Source: Candidatus Dietzia intestinigallinarum (GTDB lineage Bacteria; Actinomycetota; Actinomycetes; Mycobacteriales; Mycobacteriaceae). From it: 64,000 nucleotides of DNA. The stretch's first letter is position 1; every line of letters starts with the position of its first letter. Of this stretch, positions 25,402-33,439 are shown piece after piece. Under the pieces are notes generated by a model. It was not told the origin of the DNA. It searched no databases and was given only the letters and a program-made list of their open reading frames with translations. The stretch is from NCBI GenBank assembly GCA_019119875.1, contig DWWG01000217.1, forward strand, positions 25,904 through 89,903, written 5' to 3'. Position numbers and translations under genes: made by a program.

Positions 25402-25754
25402 CGCAGCCGTTCGGCCCTTCTCGCCGCCGACACGAGGTCCTCGGACATCCGCACCAGTTCGGCGGCGTCCTCGCCCTCGGTGATCGCGGTCCGCAGGTCT
25501 TCGCAGGCGCAGCGTAGTTGGAACATGCGGTCCATCAGGTCGGCGGACTCCACCTCGGTCAGGACGACCGTCCCCTCGGGGAGGTCCTGCATGCGCAGTG
25601 ATCGACGCTGCTCATACGCACGCTGACGGCAGGAGCGGCGACAGTACCGACGACGGCGCCCGGAGACGCCCTCGTCCACCGGACGACCGCACCACGCGCA
25701 GGAGGCCTCGCCTCTTCGGGGTGGGGCCTGATCGGCTCTGACGACGGATTCCAC
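25398..25754 (-). CDS. Small zinc-finger-like protein
   Basis: 118-residue protein with one Cys4 cluster, CAWCGRP...YCRRSC, in a strongly basic stretch (residues 19-52), resembling treble-clef/FCS-type zinc fingers. A C-terminal acidic helical region (about 65-118) could form a dimer or coiled coil. The function is unknown; the basic finger suggests nucleic-acid binding. Its stop overlaps the start of the membrane hydrolase gene (ATGA, 25398-25401). It is divergent from rbpA. Confidence 0.7.
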   Translation of the reverse strand: MESVVRADQAPPRRGEASCAWCGRPVDEGVSGRRRRYCRRSCRQRAYEQRRSLRMQDLPEGTVVLTEVESADLMDRMFQLRCACEDLRTAITEGEDAAELVRMSEDLVSAARRAERLR

Positions 25755-25806
25755 GCATGCGAGGCTACCCAGACGACACCCCGGCTAGCACGGGACACGG
25801 GGACGT

Positions 25807-25834
25807 GGGAACATTTCGGGGTCCTCTCGGCGTT
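25807..25834 (+). promoter_or_regulatory. SigH/SigR-type promoter of rbpA
   Basis: GGGAACA at 25807-25813, then 17 bp, then CGTT at 25831-25834. This matches the mycobacterial SigH consensus (GGGAAC-N16-17-CGTT) and Streptomyces SigR promoters, which respond to thiol-oxidative and heat stress. rbpA is a known SigR target in Streptomyces. Predicted transcription would start near 25841, about 70 bp before the rbpA ATG. Confidence 0.75.
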
Positions 25835-25912
25835 AACAGGAGCAGGTACCACGCAGCGTCTGCGCCGAACCGCGGAGATCGGCGACAGACGGACACGGCA
25901 GAAGGAGTTCGC

Positions 25913-26263
25913 ATGGCAGATCGAGTCCTCAGGGGCAGCCGCCTCGGTGCGGTGAGCTACGAGACGGACCGCGACCACGACCTCGCGCCTCGCCGGGTGG
26001 CGAAGTACCAGACCCCCAACGGTGAGGTGTACGAGGTCCCGTTCGCGGACGATGCCGAGATCCCGGGCGTCTGGATCTGTAAGAACGGCCAGGAGGGTCA
26101 GCTGATCGACGGCCCGGCCGTCGAGGTGAAGAAGGGCAAGCCGCCGCGCACGCACTGGGACATGCTGCTCGAGCGCCGGTCCATCGAGGAGCTCGAGGAT
26201 CTGCTCAAGGAACGGATGGACCTGCTCCGCAAGCGCCGTCGCGCAGGTGCGGCCTCGCGCTGA
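25913..26263 (+). CDS. rbpA: RNA polymerase-binding protein RbpA
   Basis: 116-residue transcription factor that binds the RNA polymerase beta subunit region and group 1/2 sigma factors and stabilises open complexes; found only in actinobacteria. The sequence follows the family throughout: MADRVLRGSRLGAVSYE, the core with YEVPFADDAEIPGVW and a single cysteine-containing CKNG, the basic linker, and the sigma-interacting helix SIEELEDLLKERMDLLR. ATG 25913 follows GAAGGAG. A SigH/SigR-type promoter lies upstream and a hairpin terminator follows. It sits beside the Lnt-Ppm1 gene, as in M. tuberculosis (Rv2050/Rv2051c). Confidence 0.97.
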   Translation: MADRVLRGSRLGAVSYETDRDHDLAPRRVAKYQTPNGEVYEVPFADDAEIPGVWICKNGQEGQLIDGPAVEVKKGKPPRTHWDMLLERRSIEELEDLLKERMDLLRKRRRAGAASR

Positions 26264-26287
26264 GGTCAGCCCGCACGAGACCCGAAT

Positions 26288-26317
26288 CGCCCCGCCCCGG
26301 ACCCCGGGAGCGGGGCG
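26288..26317. terminator. Hairpin terminator between rbpA and the Lnt-Ppm1 gene
   Basis: CGCCCCG (26288-26294) pairs with CGGGGCG (26311-26317); the 16-nt loop has inner complementarity (CCCCGG/CCCGGG). It is followed on the plus strand by TTCTGTG. It lies between convergent genes and could serve both. Confidence 0.6.
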
Positions 26318-26417
26318 TTCTGTGTCCGGGAGAGCGGACCCACCCGGTGGGCCTGCGCATCCGGCGGGTTCCGCGCCGCCGCGCCGGGCGCGACGTGCCC
26401 GTGACGCGGCGGTCTCG

Positions 26418-28793
26418 TCAGCGGCCGACGAGGGACCTGAGCTGTCGGCGTCGCTTCTCCCAGCCCCAGCGCGCCACGTTGACCGCGGCCTCGCGGAAAA
26501 TCGACTCGCTCATCTTGGACTGGCCGACGGTGCGCTCGGTGAAGGTGATCGGCACCTCCACGACGGTGCGGTCGTTGTTCAGCAGTCGCCACGTCATGTC
26601 GATCTGGAAGCAGTAACCCTTGGACTCGATCGTGTCCAGGTCGAGTTCGGCGAGCGCGTCGGCACGGTAGGCCCGATATCCGGCGGTGATGTCCTTGATG
26701 CGCACCCCGAGAAGGAGCCGGGAGTAGATGTTGCCGCCGCGGGAGATGACGTGGCGCTGCCACGGCCAGTTGAGGACCGCTCCCCCGGGCACGTACCGCG
26801 ATCCGATCGCCAGGTCGGCGCCGTTGTCGACGGCGGCGAGCATCGCGGGCAGTCTCTCGGGCGGGTGGCTCCCGTCGGCGTCCATCTCCACCAGGACGGT
26901 GTAGCCACGCTCCAGACCCCAGCGGAAGCCCGCGATGTACGCGGCGCCGAGCCCTTCCTTGCCCTTGCGGTGCAGGACGGAGATCCGTCCGCGCGGGTCC
27001 TCGGCCGCCAGACGGTCGGCGATCTCCCCGGTGCCGTCGGGACTGTTGTCATCGGCGATGAGTACCGACACGTCGGGCGCCGCGGTGAGCAGCCGGTCGA
27101 CGACGCCGGGAAGATTGTCCCGCTCGTCGTAGGTCGGGATGATCACCAGCGTGCGTGAGGACGGCACGCCACCGCCCGGCGTCGTCGGTTCGGTCACTTG
27201 GAACTCCTCGTTGTCGGTGACTGGCCGGCGCCGGGTGCGAACGAGCGCCCAGGCCACGCCGACGAGCCCGATGAGGCAGGACACTGCCTGCGGGGTGTCG
27301 CCCAGTCGGGTTGCCATCGTACCGGCAGCCCCCACCTCGATCTGCGCCACCAACCCCGCGGGTTCGAAGATCCCGGTCTCCTGCTTCACCGTGCCGTCGG
27401 GGTCGATCACGGCGCTGACCCCGCTGGTGGCGGCGATGAGGACCGGGACATGGTGCTCGACGGCCCGCACGCGGGACATCGCGAGCTGCTGGTACGTCAT
27501 CGGCGAGCGGCCGAAGGTGGCGTTGTTGGTGGGAACAGCGAGGAACTGGGCCCCCTGGGCGACGGGGTCGCGTGCGGCGGCGTCGAATGCCACCTCGAAG
27601 CAGATCGCCACACCGACATCGACCCCGGCGGCGGTCACCACGCCGTCACCGTCACCGGGGACGAAGTGCCCGGCGGTACGCGCGATGGGGAAGATCGCCT
27701 CGAGAGGCGCGCGCATCGGCAGCCATTCGCCGAACGGCTGGATGAACTTCTTGTCGTGTCGGTCCCGGACGGGGTCCTCGTCGCGGTCGGCGGCCCGCCC
27801 GTCCCACACGAGGTAGGAGTTGGTGGCCTCGCGGCCCTGCCCGGTGCCCAGGACGGTGCCGACGAGGATCGGCGCCTGAAGACGGCGGGACAACGCCGAG
27901 ATCTGGTCCCCGGCGCGCCGGTCGGCCAGCGGTGAGATGTCGGAGGCGTTCTCCGGCCACAGCACCAGATCCGGGCGGGGGGCCTCGTGCGCGTCCACGC
28001 GGTCGGCGAGCTCACCGGTGACGCGGAGATGGTTCTCGAGCACGGCGCGCTTCTGGGCGTTGAAGTCCAGGCCCAGGCGGGGCACGTTGCCCTGGATGAC
28101 GGCCACGTCGAGGGCCCGGGCGGGCTGATCGTCCCGCGGTACGGATGCGGCGGCGACCAGTCCCCCTGTCACGAGGGGGACGGTGAGCAGCCCCGTCAGC
28201 TGACGTACGGGCCGCTCACGCCGCAGCAGCATCACCACCGCGAAACCCAGCGCCGTGCCGAGGGCCGCCACCGCGAACCCCAGTAGCGCAGTACCGCCGA
28301 GCGCGGCGAGCGGGAGCAGTGGCCCGTCCGCCTGACCGAACGCCAGTCGTCCCCACGGGAAGCCGCCCCAGGGCCAGGACGACCGGACCCACTCCCACAG
28401 TGACCACCAGCCGGCCACCCCGAGCAGTGCCGCCGCACACCGGCGGCCGCCGTGGACGCCGGGGGTGAGGCCGGCGCGCAGGATCACCACCGCGCCCGCG
28501 CCGAAAGCCGCGAGGTACAGGGCCTCGACCACCGCCAGTCCCCAGGCGGCATAGGAGCCCACGTACAAACCGACCCACGGAACGAGAAGGAGGAAGAAGG
28601 CCACACCGGCGAGGAAGCCGGCCAGGGCGCCGGTGCGTGCCCGGGGTGGGAGGCCACGTAGCGGGGACAGGACGACGACGAGGAGTGCGATCGCCGCAGG
28701 CGCGGCCCACCACCACCCGACGGGAGGGAACGACACGGCGAGTAGCGCGCCGGCGGCAGCCGCCCCGATCAGCCGGGCCGCAAGCAGGATCAC
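26418..28793 (-). CDS. ppm1: Fused apolipoprotein N-acyltransferase / polyprenol-phosphate mannosyltransferase
   Basis: 791-residue bifunctional membrane protein. Residues 1-523 are Lnt-like: about seven membrane helices around a nitrilase-fold domain with the catalytic triad Glu281 (WPEN), Lys349 (DKKF) and Cys398 (ICFE). They N-acylate mature lipoproteins. Residues 546-791 are a GT2 transferase (IIPTYDERDNL, DDNSPDGTG, DADGSH) making polyprenyl-phosphate-mannose for lipoglycan and glycoprotein mannosylation. The fusion is the mycobacterial Ppm1 arrangement. It starts with a GTG that overlaps the upstream gene's stop (GTGA), implying coupled translation. Confidence 0.95.
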   Translation of the reverse strand: MILLAARLIGAAAAGALLAVSFPPVGWWWAAPAAIALLVVVLSPLRGLPPRARTGALAGFLAGVAFFLLLVPWVGLYVGSYAAWGLAVVEALYLAAFGAGAVVILRAGLTPGVHGGRRCAAALLGVAGWWSLWEWVRSSWPWGGFPWGRLAFGQADGPLLPLAALGGTALLGFAVAALGTALGFAVVMLLRRERPVRQLTGLLTVPLVTGGLVAAASVPRDDQPARALDVAVIQGNVPRLGLDFNAQKRAVLENHLRVTGELADRVDAHEAPRPDLVLWPENASDISPLADRRAGDQISALSRRLQAPILVGTVLGTGQGREATNSYLVWDGRAADRDEDPVRDRHDKKFIQPFGEWLPMRAPLEAIFPIARTAGHFVPGDGDGVVTAAGVDVGVAICFEVAFDAAARDPVAQGAQFLAVPTNNATFGRSPMTYQQLAMSRVRAVEHHVPVLIAATSGVSAVIDPDGTVKQETGIFEPAGLVAQIEVGAAGTMATRLGDTPQAVSCLIGLVGVAWALVRTRRRPVTDNEEFQVTEPTTPGGGVPSSRTLVIIPTYDERDNLPGVVDRLLTAAPDVSVLIADDNSPDGTGEIADRLAAEDPRGRISVLHRKGKEGLGAAYIAGFRWGLERGYTVLVEMDADGSHPPERLPAMLAAVDNGADLAIGSRYVPGGAVLNWPWQRHVISRGGNIYSRLLLGVRIKDITAGYRAYRADALAELDLDTIESKGYCFQIDMTWRLLNNDRTVVEVPITFTERTVGQSKMSESIFREAAVNVARWGWEKRRRQLRSLVGR

Positions 28794-29713
28794 TCCGCCG
28801 GGCCGGCGGGTTCGCCGTCCACGACGAGCAACCGCAGGACGGGATCCGGGCCGGAGAGGTCGGGCATCGGCGGGACCCCCGAGCGTGGGTCGGTGGACCA
28901 GCGCTGGACGGCGTCATCGGCTGCCACCACGGCGAGTTCTCCGGTCTGCCACCGGGCGAAGGTCGCCGGGGCGCCCGGCGTGAGGGTCCCGGCCGTGCCG
29001 TCCCGGGCGCCGGCCGCGCGACGGGCCCCACGGGTGGTGGCGGTGAACGCGGCGCGCGGTGACAGCCCCCTGCCGCTGTCCGGTGCGGTCAGGGCCCGAA
29101 GGGCGTCCCACGGGCGGAACCCGTCCCCCGACCGCACGGAGGCGGCCAGCGCGACACCCGAACCCGCCAGACGGACGAGATCGCTCCCGACGAGGTCGTC
29201 GACGAGCGGACGCAGGAGGATCACGGTGCCGACCGCGGCCAGCGCCGACAGGTCCACGTCGCTGATCTCCGGGTAGCCGATCAGGACCGGCACGCAGCGG
29301 GCGACGGCCGGGCCGCCCAGCTCGTCGGCCAGGCGGGTCAGTTCGGCGGCGAGATGCGCGGGCGATGTTCCGGGCTCGAGGACCACGCGGTCACCGGCTC
29401 GCACCCGGTCGGCCACGGCGTCGAGCCCGTGAGCGGCGGGCAGTCCGGCCGGCACGACGCCCCGGGATGCGGCGGTGGCCGATACCGCGGTGACGGCGGC
29501 GCCGTCCGCCTCCACCCCGCCGACGACGCACTCGACGAAGGCCGGCGCCACCCAGTCACCCGCCAGGTCGACCCGGTGGGAGTCGGGGAAGAGCGCGGGG
29601 CCCGGGGCATCGGAGCCGGTCCAGACCACGAGGCCGTTCTCATACGCCAGTGCGGTGGCGTCTCGCGAGGCTGGGGTGAGGACACGGCCTCCGGTGGCGA
29701 GAGTTGCAGGCAT
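28790..29713 (-). CDS. Amidohydrolase-like protein lacking metal ligands
   Basis: 307-residue protein starting at ATG 29713 (MPATLATGGRVLTP). It shows the outline of the amidohydrolase superfamily: a beta-sandwich start with VDLAGDWVAPAFVECVVGG, where active enzymes have PGFIDxHxH, and an end with FTATTRGARRAAG and GTLTPGAPATFARW. The metal-binding His pair at the first position is replaced (FVECV), so hydrolase activity is doubtful. Its stop overlaps the start of the Lnt-Ppm1 gene, suggesting a role linked to that operon. Confidence 0.7.
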   Translation of the reverse strand: MPATLATGGRVLTPASRDATALAYENGLVVWTGSDAPGPALFPDSHRVDLAGDWVAPAFVECVVGGVEADGAAVTAVSATAASRGVVPAGLPAAHGLDAVADRVRAGDRVVLEPGTSPAHLAAELTRLADELGGPAVARCVPVLIGYPEISDVDLSALAAVGTVILLRPLVDDLVGSDLVRLAGSGVALAASVRSGDGFRPWDALRALTAPDSGRGLSPRAAFTATTRGARRAAGARDGTAGTLTPGAPATFARWQTGELAVVAADDAVQRWSTDPRSGVPPMPDLSGPDPVLRLLVVDGEPAGPAE

Positions 29714-29772
29714 GTCCCGAGTATCCCCGAGAGGGGCCGGTCCCACGGAACCCGGCCACCCGGACGGCTGAT

Positions 29773-29778
29773 TAGGCT
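29773..29778 (+). promoter_or_regulatory. -10 element upstream of the CobG-like gene
   Basis: TAGGCT ends 8 bp before the ATG at 29787 and there is no Shine-Dalgarno sequence, so a leaderless or nearly leaderless mRNA is likely. Confidence 0.4.
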
Positions 29779-29786
29779 ACTCACCC

Positions 29787-30764
29787 ATGACGGACCACGA
29801 CCGCCACGCGGGAGACGGCGACAGCTCCCCCGGGGGCCCGGCAGGAGATCTCGTGGACAGCGGAGGCCGCGCCCGGCTCGGGTTCCCCGGTGGCCGACTG
29901 CGACCCGCGGACTGGACGGCGTTGGCGCAGCTCGCCACCGAGCACTCCGGTCACCTGCAGCTGTCCTCCGGGGGAGTCGTGCAGATCCCCGGGGCGCCGG
30001 ACGGCGACCGCCTCCGGGACCGCGCGGAGGCCGCCGGACTCGTCCCGAGGCTCGTCCACGAGACGGGCCGCACCATCCTCTCCTCTCCCCTGGCCGGACG
30101 ACTGCCCGGCCGGACCGGGCTGGGTGATCTGCCCGAGGAACTCGACGCCGCGCTCGGCGCACACCCGGACGCGTCGCCGCCGGCCGCCCCCGTCGTGTTC
30201 GGGTTCGACGACGGCTCCGGCGACGTCCTCGCACACGGTCCCGACCTGGCGGCGGTGGCCGGCCCGGTGGACGGCACAGCCCGAATCCATGCAGGTGGGC
30301 GCGACACCGGACTCCGGACCTCGATCGCGGACGTGGTGTCCGTCCTCGTCGACGCCGCGGCCGGTTCGGCCCGGAGCGCGGCACGGTCGGCGGCGGCGAC
30401 CTCGCCCGATGTGCTGCACGACCTCGTCGTCGTCACACTCACCGACCACCCGCTGACGACCCCCGCCGAACCGCCCGCCCCCGGCGCCCCCACCGGGCGC
30501 GGGGAGGTACCACCGGTGGGGTGGGTCGACACCCTCGACGGGCTCGTCACCCTCCTGGCGGTCGTGGCCGACGGGGTGGTCCCCGCGCGACTCGCCGAAT
30601 TCCTCGGCGCCGTCGAGCGGCCCAGCACCATCTCGGCCGACCGCGTCATCGGACTCCACGAACTCACCGAGGGCATGGCCGAGCAGGTCGTGCGGGTCCT
30701 GGCCCCGATGGGCATGGTGTTCGACGCGACCTCCCCCTGGGCCCCGAGGCCCCCCGGGACCTGA
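29787..30764 (+). CDS. CobG-like protein without its Fe-S domain
   Basis: 325-residue protein matching the two substrate-binding halves of precorrin-3B synthase (CobG, nitrite/sulfite-reductase fold): GHLQLSSGGVVQIPG, RTILSSPLAGRL, VVFGFDDGSGDVL, GRDTGLRTSI, PPVGWVDTLDG and QVVRVLAPMGMVFDATSPW. Family members then continue into the 4Fe-4S/siroheme segment with four cysteines. Here the protein stops exactly at that point and contains no cysteine at all. The monooxygenase reaction of aerobic cobalamin synthesis should be impossible. It is either a remnant or a re-purposed binding protein. The frame is intact and codon use normal. Confidence 0.8.
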   Translation: MTDHDRHAGDGDSSPGGPAGDLVDSGGRARLGFPGGRLRPADWTALAQLATEHSGHLQLSSGGVVQIPGAPDGDRLRDRAEAAGLVPRLVHETGRTILSSPLAGRLPGRTGLGDLPEELDAALGAHPDASPPAAPVVFGFDDGSGDVLAHGPDLAAVAGPVDGTARIHAGGRDTGLRTSIADVVSVLVDAAAGSARSAARSAAATSPDVLHDLVVVTLTDHPLTTPAEPPAPGAPTGRGEVPPVGWVDTLDGLVTLLAVVADGVVPARLAEFLGAVERPSTISADRVIGLHELTEGMAEQVVRVLAPMGMVFDATSPWAPRPPGT

Positions 30765-30843
30765 ACCGCGGCCGGCCCGCCCCGGGGCCGCTGCCGGACG
30801 CAGCCGCACGGCCACGGTGCGGCGGGACGGACCGCCACCGGGG

Positions 30844-32097
30844 TCACCGCGAGCCGAACCGACTGACCAGCCAGCGTGCCGCGTCCTGCACGGTGTGTAC
30901 CGTCTCCGGCCTCGCCTCTACTTCTGTGTAGAACTGCTGTGGTCGGTCGACCATCACCACCGGGATGCGCAGCGCACGGGCCGCCTCGAGCTTCGCGGCC
31001 GTGGACTCCCCACCGCTGTCTCGCGTCACCAGTACGTCGATGCGGTGCCGGGCCATGAGAGTCCGTTCGGCATCGACGCCGAACGGACCCCGGTCCAGAA
31101 CCAGCAGGTATCGCTGCGGGAGCGGGCCGGGTGGTGGCTCGGAGCACCTGATCAGGTACGAACCGCGAGCATCTCCGGCGAAGGCGGAGGCGCCGTGCTT
31201 GCCCACCGTGAGCATCGGACGGCGGAAACGCTGCCTGACCACCGTCACCGCGGACTGCATGTCCGGGACACGGATCCACTTGTCCCCGGCCGTCTCCTGC
31301 CACTGCGGGCGCTCCAGCCGCAGCAGCGGGACGCCCGTCGCAGCGGCGGCGTGGGCCGCGTCGACGGAGATCGTCCGGGCGAACGGGTCGGTCGCGTCTA
31401 TCAGCGCGTTCACCGCGTTCTCCCGTAGCCATCGGGCGAGCTCGGAGGCCCCACCGAACTCTCCGGTGCGGACCTCGCCCCGAGGCATCCGCGGCCTGGC
31501 GATCCTGCCCGCCAGCGAGGTCACCACGTCCAGGCCGGCGGTGACCAACAGGTCCGCGAGCCGGCGGGCCTCGCCGGTACCGCCCAGAACGAGGATGAGC
31601 CCCGGGCCCGCCGGCGTCGGCGACGCGCCGGCTCGGCCCGCCCCACCGGCGCGACCCCGGCCGTCGACCCGCTGATCGGACCCGCCGACGAGGTCCGGCG
31701 CCGCCGAGTGAGCCCGGTGCGGGATGCCGGGGACGAGTTCCCAGGTGATCCCGCTCGCGGCGAAGATCTCCGTGAGTGCCGGGGTCTCGTCGTGCTGGAG
31801 CGGGTCGCCGGCGAACAGGTGCACCACCCTGTCCCCCCTGTTGAGCGCGGCGCGGATCTCGTCGAGGATCTGGCCGGTCGACAGCGAGGCGGTGTCCACG
31901 ACCCGTGCCGTGGGCGGGCACAGCGCCAGCGCCCCGGGCGGCTCCTCCCCACGGGCGTGGAGACACGTGCCGCTCATCGCGATGAGACGCGAGGCCCGGA
32001 CGGTGAGCAGATCGACGGGCCCGGGGCCGACGCCCACCAGGTGTACGGCGACCGGCGCCTCCGGCGGCGTGCCGTCCGGGGCCGTGGCGCCGCTCAC
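30844..32097 (-). CDS. Fusion of a half CobM methyltransferase with precorrin-6A reductase CobK
   Basis: 417-residue protein. Residues 16-130 resemble the N-terminal domain of precorrin-4 C11-methyltransferase (CobM): VHLVGVGPGPVDLLTVR, VVDTASLS, FAGDP. The C-terminal methylase domain is missing and replaced by a Gly/Arg/Ala linker. Residues 165-417 are a full CobK-like precorrin-6A reductase (VLGGTGEARRLADLL, IDATDPFA, VGKHGASAF, DVLVTRDSGG). Separate cobM and cobK genes are the rule. Start GTG 32097 overlaps the stop of the upstream SDR gene (GTGA); a longer in-frame extension into that gene is not family-like. Confidence 0.8.
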   Translation of the reverse strand: MSGATAPDGTPPEAPVAVHLVGVGPGPVDLLTVRASRLIAMSGTCLHARGEEPPGALALCPPTARVVDTASLSTGQILDEIRAALNRGDRVVHLFAGDPLQHDETPALTEIFAASGITWELVPGIPHRAHSAAPDLVGGSDQRVDGRGRAGGAGRAGASPTPAGPGLILVLGGTGEARRLADLLVTAGLDVVTSLAGRIARPRMPRGEVRTGEFGGASELARWLRENAVNALIDATDPFARTISVDAAHAAAATGVPLLRLERPQWQETAGDKWIRVPDMQSAVTVVRQRFRRPMLTVGKHGASAFAGDARGSYLIRCSEPPPGPLPQRYLLVLDRGPFGVDAERTLMARHRIDVLVTRDSGGESTAAKLEAARALRIPVVMVDRPQQFYTEVEARPETVHTVQDAARWLVSRFGSR

Positions 32098-32873
32098 CGG
32101 GGCATCCGTCGCCAGATCGGCTGCGGGACGAGCCGGGCGACGGCGAACATCACCCGAAGCTGCCACGGAATCCACACGATGCCGGCCCGGCGGGCCACGA
32201 CACGGTCCACCACCACGTCGGCCACGTGCTCCGGGGTCGACGAGAACGGCGCCGGATCCATACCGGCGGTCATCCGGCCGATCACGAAACCGGGCCGCGG
32301 GATGATGAGCGTGACGCCGGTGCCGTGCAGGGCGTCCGCCATTCCGGAGGCGAAACCGTCCAGGCCCGCCTTGGCCGAACCGTAGACGTAATTGGCCCGC
32401 CGGACGCGTTGCCCGGCGACGGAGGAGAACGCCACGAGGACCCCGCTGCGCCGAGACCGCATCCGCCGGGCCAGGTCGGTCAGCAGCGCGGCCTGGGCCA
32501 CGAAGTCGGTGTGCAGGATCTGCGCGGCGGCCCCGGCGTCGCGCTCGGCGACCTCCTGGTCCCCGAGAATCCCGAACGCGAGCACCGCGATGTCGACGGG
32601 ACCGACCCGCGATTCGATCTCGTCCACGACCCCGGCGTGCAAGGTCAGGTCGTCGGCGTCGAAATCCACGGACTCGACACCGGTCGCACCCGCGGCCCGC
32701 AGCGCCGCAACCGGTGCGGAGACATCCCCTCCGGGCCTGGACGCCAGAACGATGGTGCGGCCGGGAGCGAGGCGACGCGCCACGGCCAGGCCGATCTCAC
32801 TGCGGCCGCCGAACACGACGACCACCTCACCACCGGGCCGCGGACGCTCGGACGACGATGCAGGTGTGGGCAT
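32094..32873 (-). CDS. DprE2-like short-chain dehydrogenase
   Basis: 259-residue NAD(P)-dependent reductase. It has the cofactor glycine motif VFGGRSEIGLA and an active-site Ser-x(n)-Tyr-x3-Lys (SSVAGQRVRRANYVYGSAK). The sequence around the active site closely resembles DprE2, the keto-reductase of decaprenyl-phosphoryl-arabinose synthesis, and the neighbourhood corresponds to the DprE2 paralogue Rv2073c. ATG 32873 is the start that gives the family N-terminus. It overlaps the CobM-CobK fusion by 4 bp and is divergent from the F420-type PPOX gene. Confidence 0.88.
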   Translation of the reverse strand: MPTPASSSERPRPGGEVVVVFGGRSEIGLAVARRLAPGRTIVLASRPGGDVSAPVAALRAAGATGVESVDFDADDLTLHAGVVDEIESRVGPVDIAVLAFGILGDQEVAERDAGAAAQILHTDFVAQAALLTDLARRMRSRRSGVLVAFSSVAGQRVRRANYVYGSAKAGLDGFASGMADALHGTGVTLIIPRPGFVIGRMTAGMDPAPFSSTPEHVADVVVDRVVARRAGIVWIPWQLRVMFAVARLVPQPIWRRMPR

Positions 32874-32949
32874 GCGCCCAGTCTCCCACGCACCCGCCGA
32901 CCCACGGGCCCCGTGGGGCACCACCGGCGGCTGTGGCAGGCTCGGCCGC

Positions 32950-33357
32950 ATGGCACGCACCCTGGCAGAGCTCTCCGACGAGGCGCACGAGTTCCTGTCG
33001 ACCTATCACCTGGGCACGCTCACCACCCTGCGCACGGACGGCTCCCCGCACGTCGTGGCCGTGGGCTTCACCGTGGACCCGGACAGCGGGCTCGCGCGCG
33101 TCATCACATCCCGGGGCTCCCAGAAGGCGCGCAACGCCGCACGAGGCGGCCGCGCCGCGGTCTCGCACGTCGACGGCGGACGCTGGCTCACCTTCGAGGG
33201 ACCCGTCCGGTTGCTCACCGACGCCCCCGCGGTCCGCGAGGGCGAGCGGCGGTACGCGCTGCGCTACCGGGAGCCGCGCCCGAACCCCGACCGCGTCGTG
33301 GTGGCGATCGAGGTGGACCGGGTTCTCGGCTCCGCCCGGATGTTCACCGGCGCCTGA
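32950..33357 (+). CDS. F420-dependent PPOX-family oxidoreductase (Rv2074-like)
   Basis: 135-residue split-barrel protein, the size of mycobacterial Rv2074, which reduces biliverdin with F420H2. Family segments are YHLGTLTTLRTDGSPHVVAVGF, TSRGSQKARN, where Lys/Arg contact the cofactor phosphate, and SHVDGGRWLTFEGPVRL. Gene context (DprE2-like SDR divergent, cob genes near) is the same as Rv2073c/Rv2074. ATG 32950 lacks a clear ribosome site. The biliverdin activity is inferred from the orthologue only. Confidence 0.88.
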   Translation: MARTLAELSDEAHEFLSTYHLGTLTTLRTDGSPHVVAVGFTVDPDSGLARVITSRGSQKARNAARGGRAAVSHVDGGRWLTFEGPVRLLTDAPAVREGERRYALRYREPRPNPDRVVVAIEVDRVLGSARMFTGA

Positions 33358-33439
33358 CCGTGGCCGGTGGCGGGGCGCTCCGGCGATACGCCCGCCTCGA
33401 AAGGCTCGTCGATCACGCCCGGTGGGGCGGGGTGACCGC

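Noticed and set aside
32098..32175. Extended N-terminus for the CobM-CobK fusion
   Set aside because: The extension lies wholly inside the SDR gene; the GTGA overlap at 32094-32097 gives the usual coupled start.
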